Part shown: one piece after another, positions 1 to 8,500 of the stretch
How the letters are laid out: each line of letters starts with the position of its first letter
Position numbering within the stretch: the first letter of the stretch is position 1
DNA from: Sphingobium sp.
Lineage (GTDB): Bacteria; Pseudomonadota; Alphaproteobacteria; Sphingomonadales; Sphingomonadaceae
Length of the DNA stretch: 55,474 nt
Direction of reading: 5' to 3'
Assembly (NCBI GenBank): GCA_017744605.1
Contig: JAGIAZ010000019.1
Location: forward strand, 1-55,474
Program-made: the position numbers and the translations under genes
The notes under the pieces: generated by a model
The model's input: the letters and a program-made list of their open reading frames with translations, nothing else
Databases searched by the model: none
Told to the model about the DNA's origin: nothing

Positions 1-91
1 CTACGGTCCCTTCGTCATGAACAGCGAGACGGAGATCCGTCAGGCGATCGACGACTTCAATAACGGCCGGTTCGTGACAGAAACGGCCTGA
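1..91 (+). CDS. Pirin family protein, C-terminal fragment
   Basis: The window opens inside this gene. Only the last 29 codons are present, in the frame starting at base 2 and ending with TGA at 89-91. The tail contains GPFVMNSETEIRQAIDDF, which resembles the end of pirin-family cupins, where a GPFVMN segment is followed by an amphipathic helix that closes the second cupin barrel. Pirins are metal-binding cytoplasmic proteins; some are quercetinases or redox sensors. With no metal-site residues in view, only the family can be proposed. A strong hairpin 7 bases downstream probably ends the transcript. Confidence 0.7.
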   Translation, partial: YGPFVMNSETEIRQAIDDFNNGRFVTETA

Positions 92-97
92 CGCAAT

Positions 98-128
98 CTC
101 GGCTCCTGCGTCCCGCGCAGGAGCCGAG
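98..128 (+). terminator. Hairpin terminator after the pirin gene
   Basis: A perfect 13-bp stem (98-110 pairs with 116-128, CTCGGCTCCTGCG on the left arm) encloses a 5-base loop, a few bases after the pirin stop codon. There is no strong T-tract, so it could be a weak terminator or an mRNA 3'-end stabiliser. Confidence 0.6.
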
Positions 129-283
129 TTCGATCGCAAAGATGCCGGCTGACAACATCAGAACAGGCAGGAATATAATCTTCTGGTGACCGCTACGAGG
201 CGGACCAATGGCGAGCCTGAACGGCAAGGTTTGGGGCGCGAGCCGCCATACCCCCGCGGGCTCCAGCGCATCATGGCGTAGAA

Positions 284-374
284 TGGCGGAGCGGGAGGGA
301 TTCGAACCCTCGATACGCTTTTGACGTATACTCACTTTCCAGGCGAGCGCCTTCGACCACTCGGCCACCGCTCC
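284..374 (-). tRNA. tRNA-Ser (anticodon GGA), CCA encoded
   Basis: On the minus strand the acceptor arm is GGAGCGG paired with CCGCTCC, followed by discriminator G and an encoded CCA (TGG at 284-286 on the plus strand). The D arm reads GCCGAGTGGTCGAAGGC, as in serine tRNAs. The anticodon loop contains GGA at 338-340, which reads UCC/UCU. A long variable arm and the T loop GGTTCGAATCC are present. The 91-nt length fits a type II tRNA. Confidence 0.95.
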
Positions 375-452
375 GCATGCTCTGGAGAAACGGCGCCCTA
401 GCGGGGCCGGACGACTTTCGCAAGGCTCGCTGGCGTGGCATGTCTGCCGTGC

Positions 453-1493
453 ATGAAACCGCGCCATCTGATTCCGCTTATCGCCCTGGTGTCGCTTTCG
501 GCCGGGCCGATCGCCGCGCAGGACGGCAAGACGCAAGCCCCGCCGCCCTCGCCCTCGCCCGGCGAGATTGCGGCGGCTGCGCCTGCGACGGACTGGAAAG
601 ACATCGCAGCCGACGACCTGCTGGTCATGACATTGGCGCCGGATGCCGCGGGGAAACTCCGCAAGGTGCTGATCCAGCTTTTGCCTGCGCCGTTCTCCCA
701 GGGCTGGGTGGGCAACATCCGAACGCTCGCCAGGGCGCATTATTGGGATGGCCTCGCGATCTACAGGGTGCAGGACAATTACGTCACGCAATGGGGCGAT
801 CCGGAGGACGACGAGAAGACGGCGCGCAAGAAGCCGGACGGGCTGCGGGAAATGCCGGAAAGCGATTATGAAGCGCCATTCCCTGTCCAGGCGCGCTCCG
901 CAGCCCTCGCGGCGCTTCCCGAAGGCGTGGGAGGGCGTGAACCTTATGGCGGATCCCCCTTCTTCTTCCAGGGTTGGCCTGTCGCTTCGGCCGTCCTCAG
1001 CGACACGCCGATCAAGGATGCCGGGTCGGGCAAGGCGATGTCGGGCAAGGCGATCCTGGCGCCCGCCGAGCAGAAGGCCTGGCCCGTCCACTGCTATGGC
1101 ATGGTCGGGGTCGCGCGTGGGCAGCGGCCAAGCACGGGCGACGGATCGACGCTCTACACGGTGATCGGCCACGCGCCGCGCCATCTCGACCGCAACATCG
1201 CGCTTGCCGGACGTGTCGCCGAAGGCATGGAGCATCTCTCCAGCCTGCCGCGCGGTCCCGGCGCGCAAGGCTTCTATGACGATGCCACGATGCGCGTGCC
1301 GATCGTCTCGGTGCGCCTCGCCAGCGACCTGCCCGCGGCCGAGCAGCCACATGTCCAGTATCTCTCCACCGAAAGCGCCAGCTTCGCCAGATATGCCGAC
1401 GCCCGCGCACATCGCCGCGATCCCTTCTTCCTCGCGCCCGCCGACGGCGCCGACATTTGCAACATCCCGGTCCCCATTCGCCGCAGGCCTTGA
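453..1493 (+). CDS. Secreted cyclophilin-type peptidyl-prolyl cis-trans isomerase
   Basis: 346 aa. I chose the ATG at 453 because it begins a clear signal peptide (MKPRHLIPLIALVSLSAG, cleavage near PIAAQ); an upstream in-frame ATG at 435 would bury it. The mature protein starts with a proline-rich stretch. A cyclophilin core follows, with an early strand VLIQLLPAPFSQGWVGNIRT, then YWDGLAIYRVQDNYVTQWGD, which matches the family pattern F.G..F.RV...F..QGGDP. A later segment, GVARGQRPSTGDGSTLYTVI, matches the MAR....NS.GSQFFI strand in degenerate form. Cyclophilins catalyse proline isomerisation during folding, so this one should act in the periplasm. Several active-site positions are poorly conserved, so activity is uncertain. 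Confidence 0.8.
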   Translation: MKPRHLIPLIALVSLSAGPIAAQDGKTQAPPPSPSPGEIAAAAPATDWKDIAADDLLVMTLAPDAAGKLRKVLIQLLPAPFSQGWVGNIRTLARAHYWDGLAIYRVQDNYVTQWGDPEDDEKTARKKPDGLREMPESDYEAPFPVQARSAALAALPEGVGGREPYGGSPFFFQGWPVASAVLSDTPIKDAGSGKAMSGKAILAPAEQKAWPVHCYGMVGVARGQRPSTGDGSTLYTVIGHAPRHLDRNIALAGRVAEGMEHLSSLPRGPGAQGFYDDATMRVPIVSVRLASDLPAAEQPHVQYLSTESASFARYADARAHRRDPFFLAPADGADICNIPVPIRRRP

Positions 1494-1502
1494 GGGAGCC
1501 CC

Positions 1503-1820
1503 ATGGAGCGCATCGTGTTCGAGACGATATTGCAGCTCTGGCGCAGCACGCCGGGCGGCGCTGCGGGCGGGATCATCAAGATCACCGGCGATCCGGCCGA
1601 GGCGATCCGGCTGGCCGCGCTCATGGGCCAATGGTCCGACGGCACCAAGAAGAGTCGCAAATCGGCCCGCGTCATAGCGACCATCGGCGGCACGAGCTGG
1701 AAGAACTCGGTCTTTCCCGACGCGGAGACGGGCGGCTGGGTCATGCCGGTCAACCAGGCGACGCGGATCGCAGAGACGCTCTTGGAAGGCGACCGCATCC
1801 AGGTCGTGATCGAGTTGTAG
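1503..1820 (+). CDS. DUF1905 domain protein (first of a tandem pair)
   Basis: 105 aa, starting 9 bases after the cyclophilin stop. The whole protein is one DUF1905 domain, recognisable by a strand-rich N-terminus (IVFETILQLWRSTPGG), a central IATIGGTSWKNSVFPD and a C-terminal GDRIQVVIEL. This small beta-barrel-like domain often sits beside YdeI-type or DUF1801 proteins; its biochemical role is not established. It is followed 10 bases later by a paralogue with the same motif order, so the pair probably arose by tandem duplication and is probably cotranscribed with the cyclophilin. Confidence 0.85.
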   Translation: MERIVFETILQLWRSTPGGAAGGIIKITGDPAEAIRLAALMGQWSDGTKKSRKSARVIATIGGTSWKNSVFPDAETGGWVMPVNQATRIAETLLEGDRIQVVIEL

Positions 1821-1830
1821 GCGAGAGACC

Positions 1831-2145
1831 TTGGACATCATCGAAACCGAAGCGAAGCTCTGGCGCTGGCAAAGCGCCACCGCCCCCGCAGCCTGGCACT
1901 TTCTCACGATCGCAGGCGAAGCGGCCGACGCCATCCAGATCGCAGCCATGACCGGTCAGTGGCTGGACGGACGACCGGGCTTCGGCTCGGCCAAGGTCAA
2001 GGCGACGATCGGCGCAACCAGCTGGCGCACCTCCGTCTTTCCGCAACGCGAAAGCGGCGGCTGGCTCCTGCCGGTGAAGAAGGCGGTGCGGGTGGCGGAA
2101 GGCATCGGCGCGGGCGATCTCGTCACGGTTCGCATCGAACTCTGA
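1831..2145 (+). CDS. DUF1905 domain protein (second copy)
   Basis: 104 aa with a TTG start, preceded by the purine-rich GCGAGAGA. It shares with the preceding protein the order FLTIAGEA...AIQIAAMTGQW...KATIGATSWRTSVFP...GGWLLPVKKAVRVAEG...LVTVRIEL, so the two are clear paralogues that have diverged considerably. No other domain is visible. No catalytic motif can be named. Its tandem position suggests a shared transcript and possibly a heterodimer, which is inference only. Confidence 0.83.
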   Translation: MDIIETEAKLWRWQSATAPAAWHFLTIAGEAADAIQIAAMTGQWLDGRPGFGSAKVKATIGATSWRTSVFPQRESGGWLLPVKKAVRVAEGIGAGDLVTVRIEL

Positions 2146-2227
2146 CGATGCACCATGGGAACCGCGTCCCGGCATGGGACGTTCTCCCGGCACAGTTCGA
2201 CATCTCAGTCTTATTGGGAGAACCGAC

Positions 2228-2413
2228 ATGATTCGCTTGGCCATTGCGTGTCTCGTCATCGGCCTGATCGCCGCCGTCCTCGGCTTCGGCGGTATTGCCG
2301 GCACCTTCATCGGCGTCGCCAAGATTCTCTTCTTCGTCGCGCTTGCGCTGTTCGCCATCTTCCTCGTCATGGGTCTGGCGGCCGGCCGAAGCATCGGCAG
2401 TTCGATAGACTAG
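2228..2413 (+). CDS. DUF1328 small membrane protein
   Basis: 61 aa, two hydrophobic helices (roughly residues 3-24 and 28-52) joined by a glycine-rich turn GFGGIAGTFIGVAK, then a short polar tail. This is the usual layout of DUF1328/YtjA-type inner-membrane proteins, of which many members are stress-induced. The ATG at 2228 follows GGGAGAACCGAC, a good ribosome-binding site. An in-frame upstream ATG at 2174 would add a non-conserved charged extension and is less likely. Function unknown. Confidence 0.88.
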   Translation: MIRLAIACLVIGLIAAVLGFGGIAGTFIGVAKILFFVALALFAIFLVMGLAAGRSIGSSID

Positions 2414-2567
2414 CCGTAACCTGTGGCGCGACGAGAGCCGGCTCGGAGATGATCCGGGCCGGCGTCTTCATGCCTGGATATGACATCATTCAACGCGCCG
2501 GTGCTCCAGATGATTGATGTATCGCATTTGCCGAGTCGTCGAGCGAGTCCACCTGACTTGAAATGCT

Positions 2568-4073
2568 CTAGCGGCCCATCATCGCCTTCTGCCGCCGCCG
2601 CTGGACGGATGAGCCAAGGCCGATCGCCTCGCGATATTTGGCGACCGTGCGCCGCGCGATATCGAATCCCTTTTCGCGCAGCATGTCGACGAGCGTATCG
2701 TCGCTGAGGATCGCGTCCGGCTTTTCTTCGCCGATCAACGCCTTGATGTGGCTTTTCACGGCCTCGGCCGAAGCCGCCTCGCCGCCATCCGCGGACTGGA
2801 TCGCGGAGGTGAAGAAATATTTGAGCTCGAAGGTGCCGCGCGGGCAGGCGAGATATTTGTTCGAGGTCACGCGGCTGATCGTCGACTCATGGAGACCGAC
2901 CTCGTCCGCGATCGCCTTCAATGTCAGCGGCCGCAAATGAGTGACGCCATGACGGAAGAAGCCCTCCTGCCGCCGCACGATCTCCTCGGTCACCTTGAGG
3001 ATGGTGCGCTGACGCTGGTCGAGCGCCTTGACCAGCCAATTGGCGCTGGCCAGCAGGTCCGACAGCCAGGCCTTGGAGGCCTTGTCCCGGGCGCTGCCCG
3101 AGAGCTGGCTATGGTAGCGCTTGTTGACGAGCAGGCGCGGCAGCGTCGAACCATTGATCTCGATGGCCCAGCCCTTGCCGGCCGGCGTCACGAACACGTC
3201 GGGCGTCACGGCCGCGACAGCATCGCCGCCGAATTTGAGGCCGGGCTTGGGATCGTAGCCGCGCAACTCGCGGATCATGTCGACCATGTCCTCCTCGTCC
3301 ACGCCGCAGATGCGCCGGAGATGGGCGATCTGGCCCCGCGCGAGCAGGTCGAGATTGTCGATCAGGCAGGCCATGGCGGGGTCGTAGCGGTCCGCTTCCT
3401 TCGCCTGCAGCGCGATGCATTCGGACAGCGACCGCGCGCCGACACCGGCCGGCTCGAAGCCGTGAAGGACGGCCAAGACAGCCTCGACCTCGGCCAGCGG
3501 CACGCCGAGGCGATAGGCCATTTCAAGCAGGTTCGCCTCCAGATAGCCGGCATCGTCGATCTGACCGATGAGTTGGCCGGCGATGACGAGGGCCATGCCG
3601 GACAGCGCGGCGCCCGCCTGCTGCAGCAGATATTCGTGAAGCCCGATATCGGGCGAAGCGAAGCTGTCGAAATCGAGCCCGTCTTCGCTGCCGACTCCGC
3701 CGACCGCCCGGTCCAGGCTGCCTGCCGGCGCGGCGGCCATGCGGTCGCCCGGTCCGTCGTCGATGAAGGTTTCAGAGCCATAATCGACGTCGAGCGGCGC
3801 ATCCGCTTCGCCCGCGCCGCGGCCGATCAGCGTATCGGCGCTCGCGTCCGGCCCGGCGACGGGTTCGGCGCCTTCGGGCATTTCCACCGTCTCGCGCGCA
3901 GGCTGGGCGACGGCCTCGCCTGCCTCGAGCAGCGGATTGCGCTCAAGCTCACCGCCGATGAAGGCTTCCAGTTCCAGATTGGATAGCGCCAGCAGCTTGA
4001 TCGCCTGCTGGAGCTGTGGCGTCATTACCAGCGACTGGCTCTGCCGCAGGTCGAGGCGGGGGGCGAGCGCCAT
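2568..4073 (-). CDS. rpoN: RNA polymerase sigma-54 factor
   Basis: 501 aa, full length. The N-terminal activator-interacting region reads [20 protein letters not shown] (residues 8-27), typical of region I. It is followed by an acidic spacer, the core-binding domain and the helix-turn-helix [17 protein letters not shown]. The diagnostic RpoN box [10 protein letters not shown] lies at about 473-482. Sigma-54 directs RNA polymerase to -24/-12 promoters and needs AAA+ activators. The gene lies 34 bases downstream of lptB in the same direction, the usual arrangement in Proteobacteria. The raiA and ptsN genes that often follow are absent; the next gene is on the other strand. Confidence 0.97.
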   Translation of the reverse strand: MALAPRLDLRQSQSLVMTPQLQQAIKLLALSNLELEAFIGGELERNPLLEAGEAVAQPARETVEMPEGAEPVAGPDASADTLIGRGAGEADAPLDVDYGSETFIDDGPGDRMAAAPAGSLDRAVGGVGSEDGLDFDSFASPDIGLHEYLLQQAGAALSGMALVIAGQLIGQIDDAGYLEANLLEMAYRLGVPLAEVEAVLAVLHGFEPAGVGARSLSECIALQAKEADRYDPAMACLIDNLDLLARGQIAHLRRICGVDEEDMVDMIRELRGYDPKPGLKFGGDAVAAVTPDVFVTPAGKGWAIEINGSTLPRLLVNKRYHSQLSGSARDKASKAWLSDLLASANWLVKALDQRQRTILKVTEEIVRRQEGFFRHGVTHLRPLTLKAIADEVGLHESTISRVTSNKYLACPRGTFELKYFFTSAIQSADGGEAASAEAVKSHIKALIGEEKPDAILSDDTLVDMLREKGFDIARRTVAKYREAIGLGSSVQRRRQKAMMGR

Positions 4074-4107
4074 CCGTCAGGTCAGGTGCGGCGGTCGGTT
4101 CGGGCGC

Positions 4108-4884
4108 TCATAGCGAGAAGCTCTCACCCAGATACAGCCGGCGCACATCGGCATTGGCGACCAGCTCCGCCGGGCTGCCGGCGAACAGCACCTTGCCATC
4201 GTAGATGATGCAGGCGCGGTCGACGATTTCCAGCGTCTCGCGGACATTGTGATCGGTGATGAGCACGCCGATGCCGCGCGTCTTGAGTTCGATCACCAGA
4301 TCGCGAATGTCCGCGATGGACAGCGGATCGATCCCGGCGAACGGCTCGTCGAGCAGAATGATGGACGGATTGGCCGCCAGCGCGCGCGCGATTTCGCAGC
4401 GCCGCCGCTCGCCTCCGGAGAGCGCCATGGCCGCGCTGGAGCGCAGGCGCGTGAGGCCGAACTCGCTGAGCAACGTCTCCAGCTTCTCGGCACGCACGGC
4501 CTTGTCCGGCTCGGCCAGTTCGAGGACGGAGCGGATATTCTCCTCCACCGTCATGCCGCGGAAGATGCTGGTCTCCTGCGGCAGATAGCCGATCCCCAGG
4601 ATCGCGCGGCGATACATGGGCAGGCCGGTGATATCGACGCCTTCCAGCACGACGCGGCCGGAATCGGGCCTGACCAGCCCCATGATCGAATAGAAGCAGG
4701 TGGTCTTGCCCGCGCCATTCGGACCAAGCAGGCCGACGACCTCGCCCTCGCCCACCTCCAGGCTCACATCGGCAAGGACGACGCGCTTGTCGTAGCTCTT
4801 GGCAATGGAGATGACCTGCAGGCGATGCTCGCCGGTCTCCGGCACCGCGCCGTTCGCGCGAAGGGGAGCTGCTACATCGTTCAT
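4108..4884 (-). CDS. lptB: LPS export ABC transporter ATPase LptB
   Basis: 258 aa. ABC ATPase with Walker A GPNGAGKTT (54-62), signature LSGGERRR and Walker B IILLDEPFAGIDP, followed by the switch histidine in ITDHNVRET. The FAGIDPLS sequence after Walker B is characteristic of LptB. It powers extraction of lipopolysaccharide from the inner membrane with LptFG and LptC. It carries an N-terminal extension of about 20 residues compared with E. coli LptB; an internal start cannot be excluded. Its position between lptA and rpoN matches the conserved lptC-lptA-lptB-rpoN order. A 162-base gap separates it from lptA, longer than usual for an operon. Confidence 0.97.
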   Translation of the reverse strand: MNDVAAPLRANGAVPETGEHRLQVISIAKSYDKRVVLADVSLEVGEGEVVGLLGPNGAGKTTCFYSIMGLVRPDSGRVVLEGVDITGLPMYRRAILGIGYLPQETSIFRGMTVEENIRSVLELAEPDKAVRAEKLETLLSEFGLTRLRSSAAMALSGGERRRCEIARALAANPSIILLDEPFAGIDPLSIADIRDLVIELKTRGIGVLITDHNVRETLEIVDRACIIYDGKVLFAGSPAELVANADVRRLYLGESFSL

Positions 4885-5046
4885 TCGCCGGTCCTTGTCC
4901 TCGCCATGCGTGCAGGCTTGTGCCGCACGCGGATTGCTCGCAGATTACGCCGCACGGCGCAATCGCGATCTGGCAGGATTATTGCATGAATCGCGGCCGA
5001 CTGTGGCCCAAGGGCGGCAATCGGGCTGGAAAGAAGCGGAAAAGGC

Positions 5047-5610
5047 TTATTTGGCGCCTTGGTCGCCGTTCGCCTGGCGAACCTTGAACGTGCCCGAAAC
5101 GCGGCCGTTCGCCGTCGTCGTGGCGCCCGGAGCCTTGGTCGTGCCGGCGCCGTCCACGGTGGTCCGGCCACTCGCCAGGTCGATGACCAGACGACCGCCG
5201 GTGAGACGATTGGCGCCCTGGTTCAGCGCGACGTTACCGATCAGCGTGATCAGCTTGCGGTTAAGATCGTAGATGGCGACGTCCCCGCTGGCCCGTTCAT
5301 CGCCGCGCGTCACGGTGACGCCGCCCGATGCATCGAGCCGATCGATCTCGAGTCCGTTGCTATTGTGATAAGCCACCGTCAGCCGGGCGGAGGTGAGATG
5401 AAGCCCCGCCTGCTCGACCTGGACATTGCCGCCGACGACCACGCGATCGGCCCGGTCCTGAACCTCGATGCGATCCGCCGAGAATTCGACGGGCGCGCTC
5501 GTATCATGGCCGCGCAGGATCTGCGCGCCGGCCTCCGGCGCCGGGATCATGAGATACAGGACAGCTGCAAGCGCAGCGAGCGGCGGCAAGGTGCGGAGAA
5601 GACGCGGCAT
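5047..5610 (-). CDS. lptA: LPS periplasmic bridge protein LptA
   Basis: 187 aa. It starts with a signal peptide (LPPLAALAAVLYLMIPAPEAGA). The OstA-type beta-jellyroll domain follows, with repeating strands such as PVEFSADRIEVQDRADRVVV, NVQVEQAGLHLTSARLTV and GNVALNQGANRLTGGRLVID. LptA monomers stack to form the periplasmic bridge that carries LPS to LptD. The C-terminus (from about residue 160) is a low-complexity, Ala/Thr/Gly-rich tail. The ATG overlaps the lptC stop codon by one base (TGATG), indicating translational coupling. Confidence 0.93.
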   Translation of the reverse strand: MPRLLRTLPPLAALAAVLYLMIPAPEAGAQILRGHDTSAPVEFSADRIEVQDRADRVVVGGNVQVEQAGLHLTSARLTVAYHNSNGLEIDRLDASGGVTVTRGDERASGDVAIYDLNRKLITLIGNVALNQGANRLTGGRLVIDLASGRTTVDGAGTTKAPGATTTANGRVSGTFKVRQANGDQGAK

Positions 5611-6293
5611 CAGCGCCCTTTGCGGCCAAATTGCTCGATGCGCAAGCGTGCGCCGCCTTCGAGCGAGACAGTCCGGTTTTCAAGGTCGGCGCTCAGATGG
5701 TCGGCACGGAACGTCCCGGTCGGGATGCGCCCTTCGACCGGCCCGCGGCTGCGCATATTGCGCTTGGCGAGCGAGATGTCGACATCGCGCGTCACCATGC
5801 GATACCCATCCGCCCGCTCGAAGCGGATCGGCCCGACCACGGTGACCAGCTCTTTGCCGAGATCGTAGGTGCCCCGCTGGGCGGTCACCAATGCGCTGCC
5901 ATTATCCATCTGCAGCCGCGCCTCGAGGTCGTTCAACTGCACGATGGGTTCGCGCGAACTCTTCTGCACCGCCGAGCCGGCGCGCAGCGAAAAAGGCCGG
6001 CCGCGCGAATCCTCGCCGCGATAGAGCGCCTCGATCACCTTCAGGCGCTCGGCCGACATATCGACCTTCTTCTTGTCGAGGACGAAGCTGACTTCGCTCT
6101 GATGCGTGAAGGGCGCGATGGCCAGCAGCGTCGCCATGATGCCCGTGATCACGGGCAGGCTGCGCTTGAGCCAGACGATCATGCGATCATGGCTGCCACC
6201 CGGCGCCGCCCAATGCTGCTGCAGGCTGCGCCGCTCGCTGGCCTGCACGGACATCGCCGTGTCGGGCACGGCGCCAGGCACGGCCTCAGACAT
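5610..6293 (-). CDS. lptC: LPS export membrane protein LptC
   Basis: 227 aa. The start at 6293 overlaps the end of the upstream exonuclease gene by 8 bases. About 37 cytoplasmic residues precede a transmembrane helix (LPVITGIMATLLAIAPF). A periplasmic LptC domain follows, including VDMSAERLKVIEALYRGEDS, LNDLEARLQMDNGSALVTAQ and the terminal LENRTVSLEGGARL. LptC joins the LptBFG extractor to the LptA bridge. The N-terminal cytoplasmic segment is longer than in E. coli LptC, as is common in sphingomonads. Confidence 0.92.
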   Translation of the reverse strand: MSEAVPGAVPDTAMSVQASERRSLQQHWAAPGGSHDRMIVWLKRSLPVITGIMATLLAIAPFTHQSEVSFVLDKKKVDMSAERLKVIEALYRGEDSRGRPFSLRAGSAVQKSSREPIVQLNDLEARLQMDNGSALVTAQRGTYDLGKELVTVVGPIRFERADGYRMVTRDVDISLAKRNMRSRGPVEGRIPTGTFRADHLSADLENRTVSLEGGARLRIEQFGRKGR

Positions 6294-6903
6294 GGGCGAA
6301 GATGTCGACCTCCGGCCAACCGGCGAGATCGAGCAGCGCCCGGTGCGGCAGGAAGTCGAAGCAGGCCTGGGCGAGGTCCTTGCGGCCTTCGCGCTCCAGC
6401 CGGCGATCGAGTTCGGCACGAAGCTGGTGCAGATAGCGCACGTCGGATGCGGCATAATCGCGCTGCGCGTCGGACAGGACCGGACCACCCCAGTCCGAAC
6501 TCTGCTGCTGCTTGCTGATCTCGACACCGAGCAATTCGCGCACCAGTTCCTTGAGGCCGTGACGATCGGTATAGGTTCGCACGAGGCGGGATGCGGTCTT
6601 GGTGCAATAGACCGGCGTGGCCAGCACACCGAGATAATGCTGGATCGCTGCAATATCGAAGCGGGCAAAATGGAAGAGCTTCTCGCGGTTCGGATCGGCG
6701 AGCAGGGCCTTGAGATTCGGCGCGTCATAGAGGCTGCCCGGCGCAAACCGAACGAGATGCTCCTCGCCCCTGCCGTCGGAAAGCTGGACGAGGCAGAGCC
6801 GATCGCGCGGCGTGACGAGCCCCATCGTCTCGGTGTCGACGGCGATCGCACCGTCGATCAGCAGGCCTGCGGGGAGATCTTCTTCATGGAGATAAACTGT
6901 CAT
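6286..6903 (-). CDS. RNase D-like 3'-5' exonuclease
   Basis: 205 aa. A single DEDD exonuclease domain with Exo I AVDTETMGL, Exo II HFARFDIAAIQHYLG and Exo III DYAASDVRYLHQL (the Y-x3-D variant). It lacks the HRDC domains of E. coli RNase D and matches the short alphaproteobacterial form. It probably trims structured RNA ends. The ATG at 6903 follows GGGAGCAATC; longer in-frame starts add a non-conserved extension. It overlaps lptC by 8 bases, so it heads the lpt-rpoN transcription unit here. Confidence 0.88.
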   Translation of the reverse strand: MTVYLHEEDLPAGLLIDGAIAVDTETMGLVTPRDRLCLVQLSDGRGEEHLVRFAPGSLYDAPNLKALLADPNREKLFHFARFDIAAIQHYLGVLATPVYCTKTASRLVRTYTDRHGLKELVRELLGVEISKQQQSSDWGGPVLSDAQRDYAASDVRYLHQLRAELDRRLEREGRKDLAQACFDFLPHRALLDLAGWPEVDIFAHV

Positions 6904-7175
6904 GATTGCTCCCTTAGCGGCATGCACAGCCGAGGGAAACAGTCTGCGCATCGCGCTGTGACATTGGGCAACCGGCTGCATTCCGCAGGCAGAATTCAGG
7001 GCGCGCGGACAGTGGAACGCAGCGCGCGGCACGATACGCCAAAATCATTTCCGCTTAGACCTGAATAGCGCTATAGCGAATCTTGGCCGATTTGTACGGA
7101 GCGGCCGAGTCCCTGTGCATGTCGTCCAGCATGGGTGAGGATGGTAGTTGGGCGAGCGAAAGTGATTAACAGGGC

Positions 7176-7931
7176 ATGAGTTTCGATAGAGGACGCCGCG
7201 GTGGCCGCGGCAAGGACAAGCGCGACGGCTTCGGCGAAGACAATTACGGCGGCGGCGGTTTCCCGGAATATGGTGGCGGCTTCGGCGGCGGTTATGGCGA
7301 TCGCGGCGATCGCGGCGGTGGCGGCGGCTTCCGTGGCGGCGGCGGCGGTGGTTTCGGCGGCGGTCGCGGCGGCGGCGGCGGCGGAATGCCGGCCCAGGTG
7401 ATCGGCGAAGGCTCAGGCGTCGTCAAATTCTTCAACGGCCAGAAGGGCTTCGGCTTCATCGTCCGTGACGACGGCGGCGACGATGTGTTCGTGCACATCA
7501 GCGCGGTCGAGCAGGCGGGCCTCACCGGCCTTGCCGAAGGCCAGCCGCTCAAGTTCACGCTGGTCGATCGCGGCGGCAAGGTCTCGGCGACCGAGCTCGT
7601 GATCGAGGGCGAGCCGCTTCCGGTTCCGGAGCGCGACCAGGCCCAGCCGCGCGAAGCGCGTGGCGGCGGTGGCTTTGGCGGCGGCGAGCGTGGCCCGCAG
7701 CGCCAGCTCACCGGCGAAAAGGCCAGCGGCACGGTCAAGTTCTTCAACGCCATGAAGGGCTTCGGCTTCATCCAGCGTGACGACGGCCAGCCCGATGCGT
7801 TCGTGCACATCAGCGCCGTCGAGCGCGCCGGCATGTCCTCGCTCAACGAGGGCGACCGGCTCGACTTCGAGCTGGAGGTGGATCGCCGCGGCAAATATGC
7901 CGCCGTCAACCTCTCGACCAAGGCCGAGTAA
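7176..7931 (+). CDS. Double cold-shock-domain protein with glycine/arginine-rich N-terminus
   Basis: 251 aa. Residues 1-75 are a low-complexity Gly/Arg/Asp region with RGG and GGGF repeats. Two cold-shock domains follow at about 80-148 and 183-250, each with both RNP motifs (KGFGFI and DVFVHIS in the first; KGFGFI and DAFVHIS in the second), joined by another glycine-rich linker. Such domains bind single-stranded RNA and act as RNA chaperones. Two-domain forms are typical of Alphaproteobacteria, but the RGG-like head is longer than usual. The gene has its own upstream region of about 270 bases, divergent from the exonuclease gene, and a strong terminator downstream. Confidence 0.92.
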   Translation: MSFDRGRRGGRGKDKRDGFGEDNYGGGGFPEYGGGFGGGYGDRGDRGGGGGFRGGGGGGFGGGRGGGGGGMPAQVIGEGSGVVKFFNGQKGFGFIVRDDGGDDVFVHISAVEQAGLTGLAEGQPLKFTLVDRGGKVSATELVIEGEPLPVPERDQAQPREARGGGGFGGGERGPQRQLTGEKASGTVKFFNAMKGFGFIQRDDGQPDAFVHISAVERAGMSSLNEGDRLDFELEVDRRGKYAAVNLSTKAE

Positions 7932-7966
7932 AGACGTCAGCTTCGCGCTGAGCGAATACAGAAAGA

Positions 7967-7996
7967 GGCCCGGGCAGCGATGTCCGGGCCTTTTCT
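7967..7996 (+). terminator. Rho-independent terminator of the cold-shock gene
   Basis: AGGCCCGG (7967-7974) pairs with CCGGGCCT (7985-7992), with a 10-base loop and a short T run after it. It lies 36 bases past the stop codon of the cold-shock gene. Confidence 0.88.
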
Positions 7997-8013
7997 ACGC
8001 CACCTTTCTATCC

Positions 8014-8168
8014 GTCATTCCCGCGAACGCGTGGATCCAGGCCGATGTGGCCCTGCCTCTGCAATGTAGCTGCTGGATTCCCGCGTTCGCGGGAATGACG
8101 AAGGAGATTAAAGCGCCAGGCGACTGCAGCGCCACGCGCCCTGGGTTTCTGCTTTCGCAGGAACACCG
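8014..8168. repeat. Interspersed palindromic repeat, inverted pair plus a half copy
   Basis: The arm beginning CGTCATTCCCGCGAACGCG (8014-8032) is inverted at 8082-8100, and each arm is itself close to palindromic. A half copy of a related family (TTTCTGCTTTCGCAGGAACA) follows at about 8145-8164. This is one of several repeat families in the window, all lying between genes. Confidence 0.8.
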
Positions 8169-8173
8169 GCTAT

Positions 8174-8500
8174 TTAGCGGTGCGGCCGGCAGCCGCGCAG
8201 CGCGGCCGCGGCGAGAAAGACGCTCGAGGCATGCGGATCGACCGATTCGCCCTCGGCGGCGTCGTGCATCAGCGACAGATAGGTGAGCGCCACCTGGCGG
8301 TGGCCATTATAGGCGATGACCGAACCGAGCAGGCTGGCGAGCCGCTCGATCGGCTCGATGCCGTAGCGATGCGCAATGCCGCGGATTTCGTCGAGCTGGT
8401 CGCATAGTTTCGCAAGGCTGAGGATCGCGCAATCTCGCTGGAGCAGTTCGATCCGGTTCAACAGGTCACTGCGAACCATCAGCATCGGGTCGTGCTTCAT
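8174..8500 (-). CDS. Conserved hypothetical protein
   Basis: 108 aa, mostly helical by eye: a leucine-rich N-terminal half (LLNRIELLQRDCAILSLAKL) and a central EPIERLASLLGSVIAYNGHR. No signal peptide, membrane helix or known motif is visible. The ATG at 8500 follows GGAGGCAGCGC, a strong ribosome-binding site, which supports this start over longer options. It is convergent with the cold-shock gene and separated from it by repeats. The helical, charged composition suggests a small regulatory or adaptor protein, but no function can be assigned. Confidence 0.65.
   Translation of the reverse strand: MKHDPMLMVRSDLLNRIELLQRDCAILSLAKLCDQLDEIRGIAHRYGIEPIERLASLLGSVIAYNGHRQVALTYLSLMHDAAEGESVDPHASSVFLAAAALRGCRPHR

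Noticed and set aside
57..1949. 630-codon minus-strand open frame over tRNA-Ser, the cyclophilin and DUF1905 genes
   Set aside because: It reads through a tRNA gene and is antisense to two well-supported genes.
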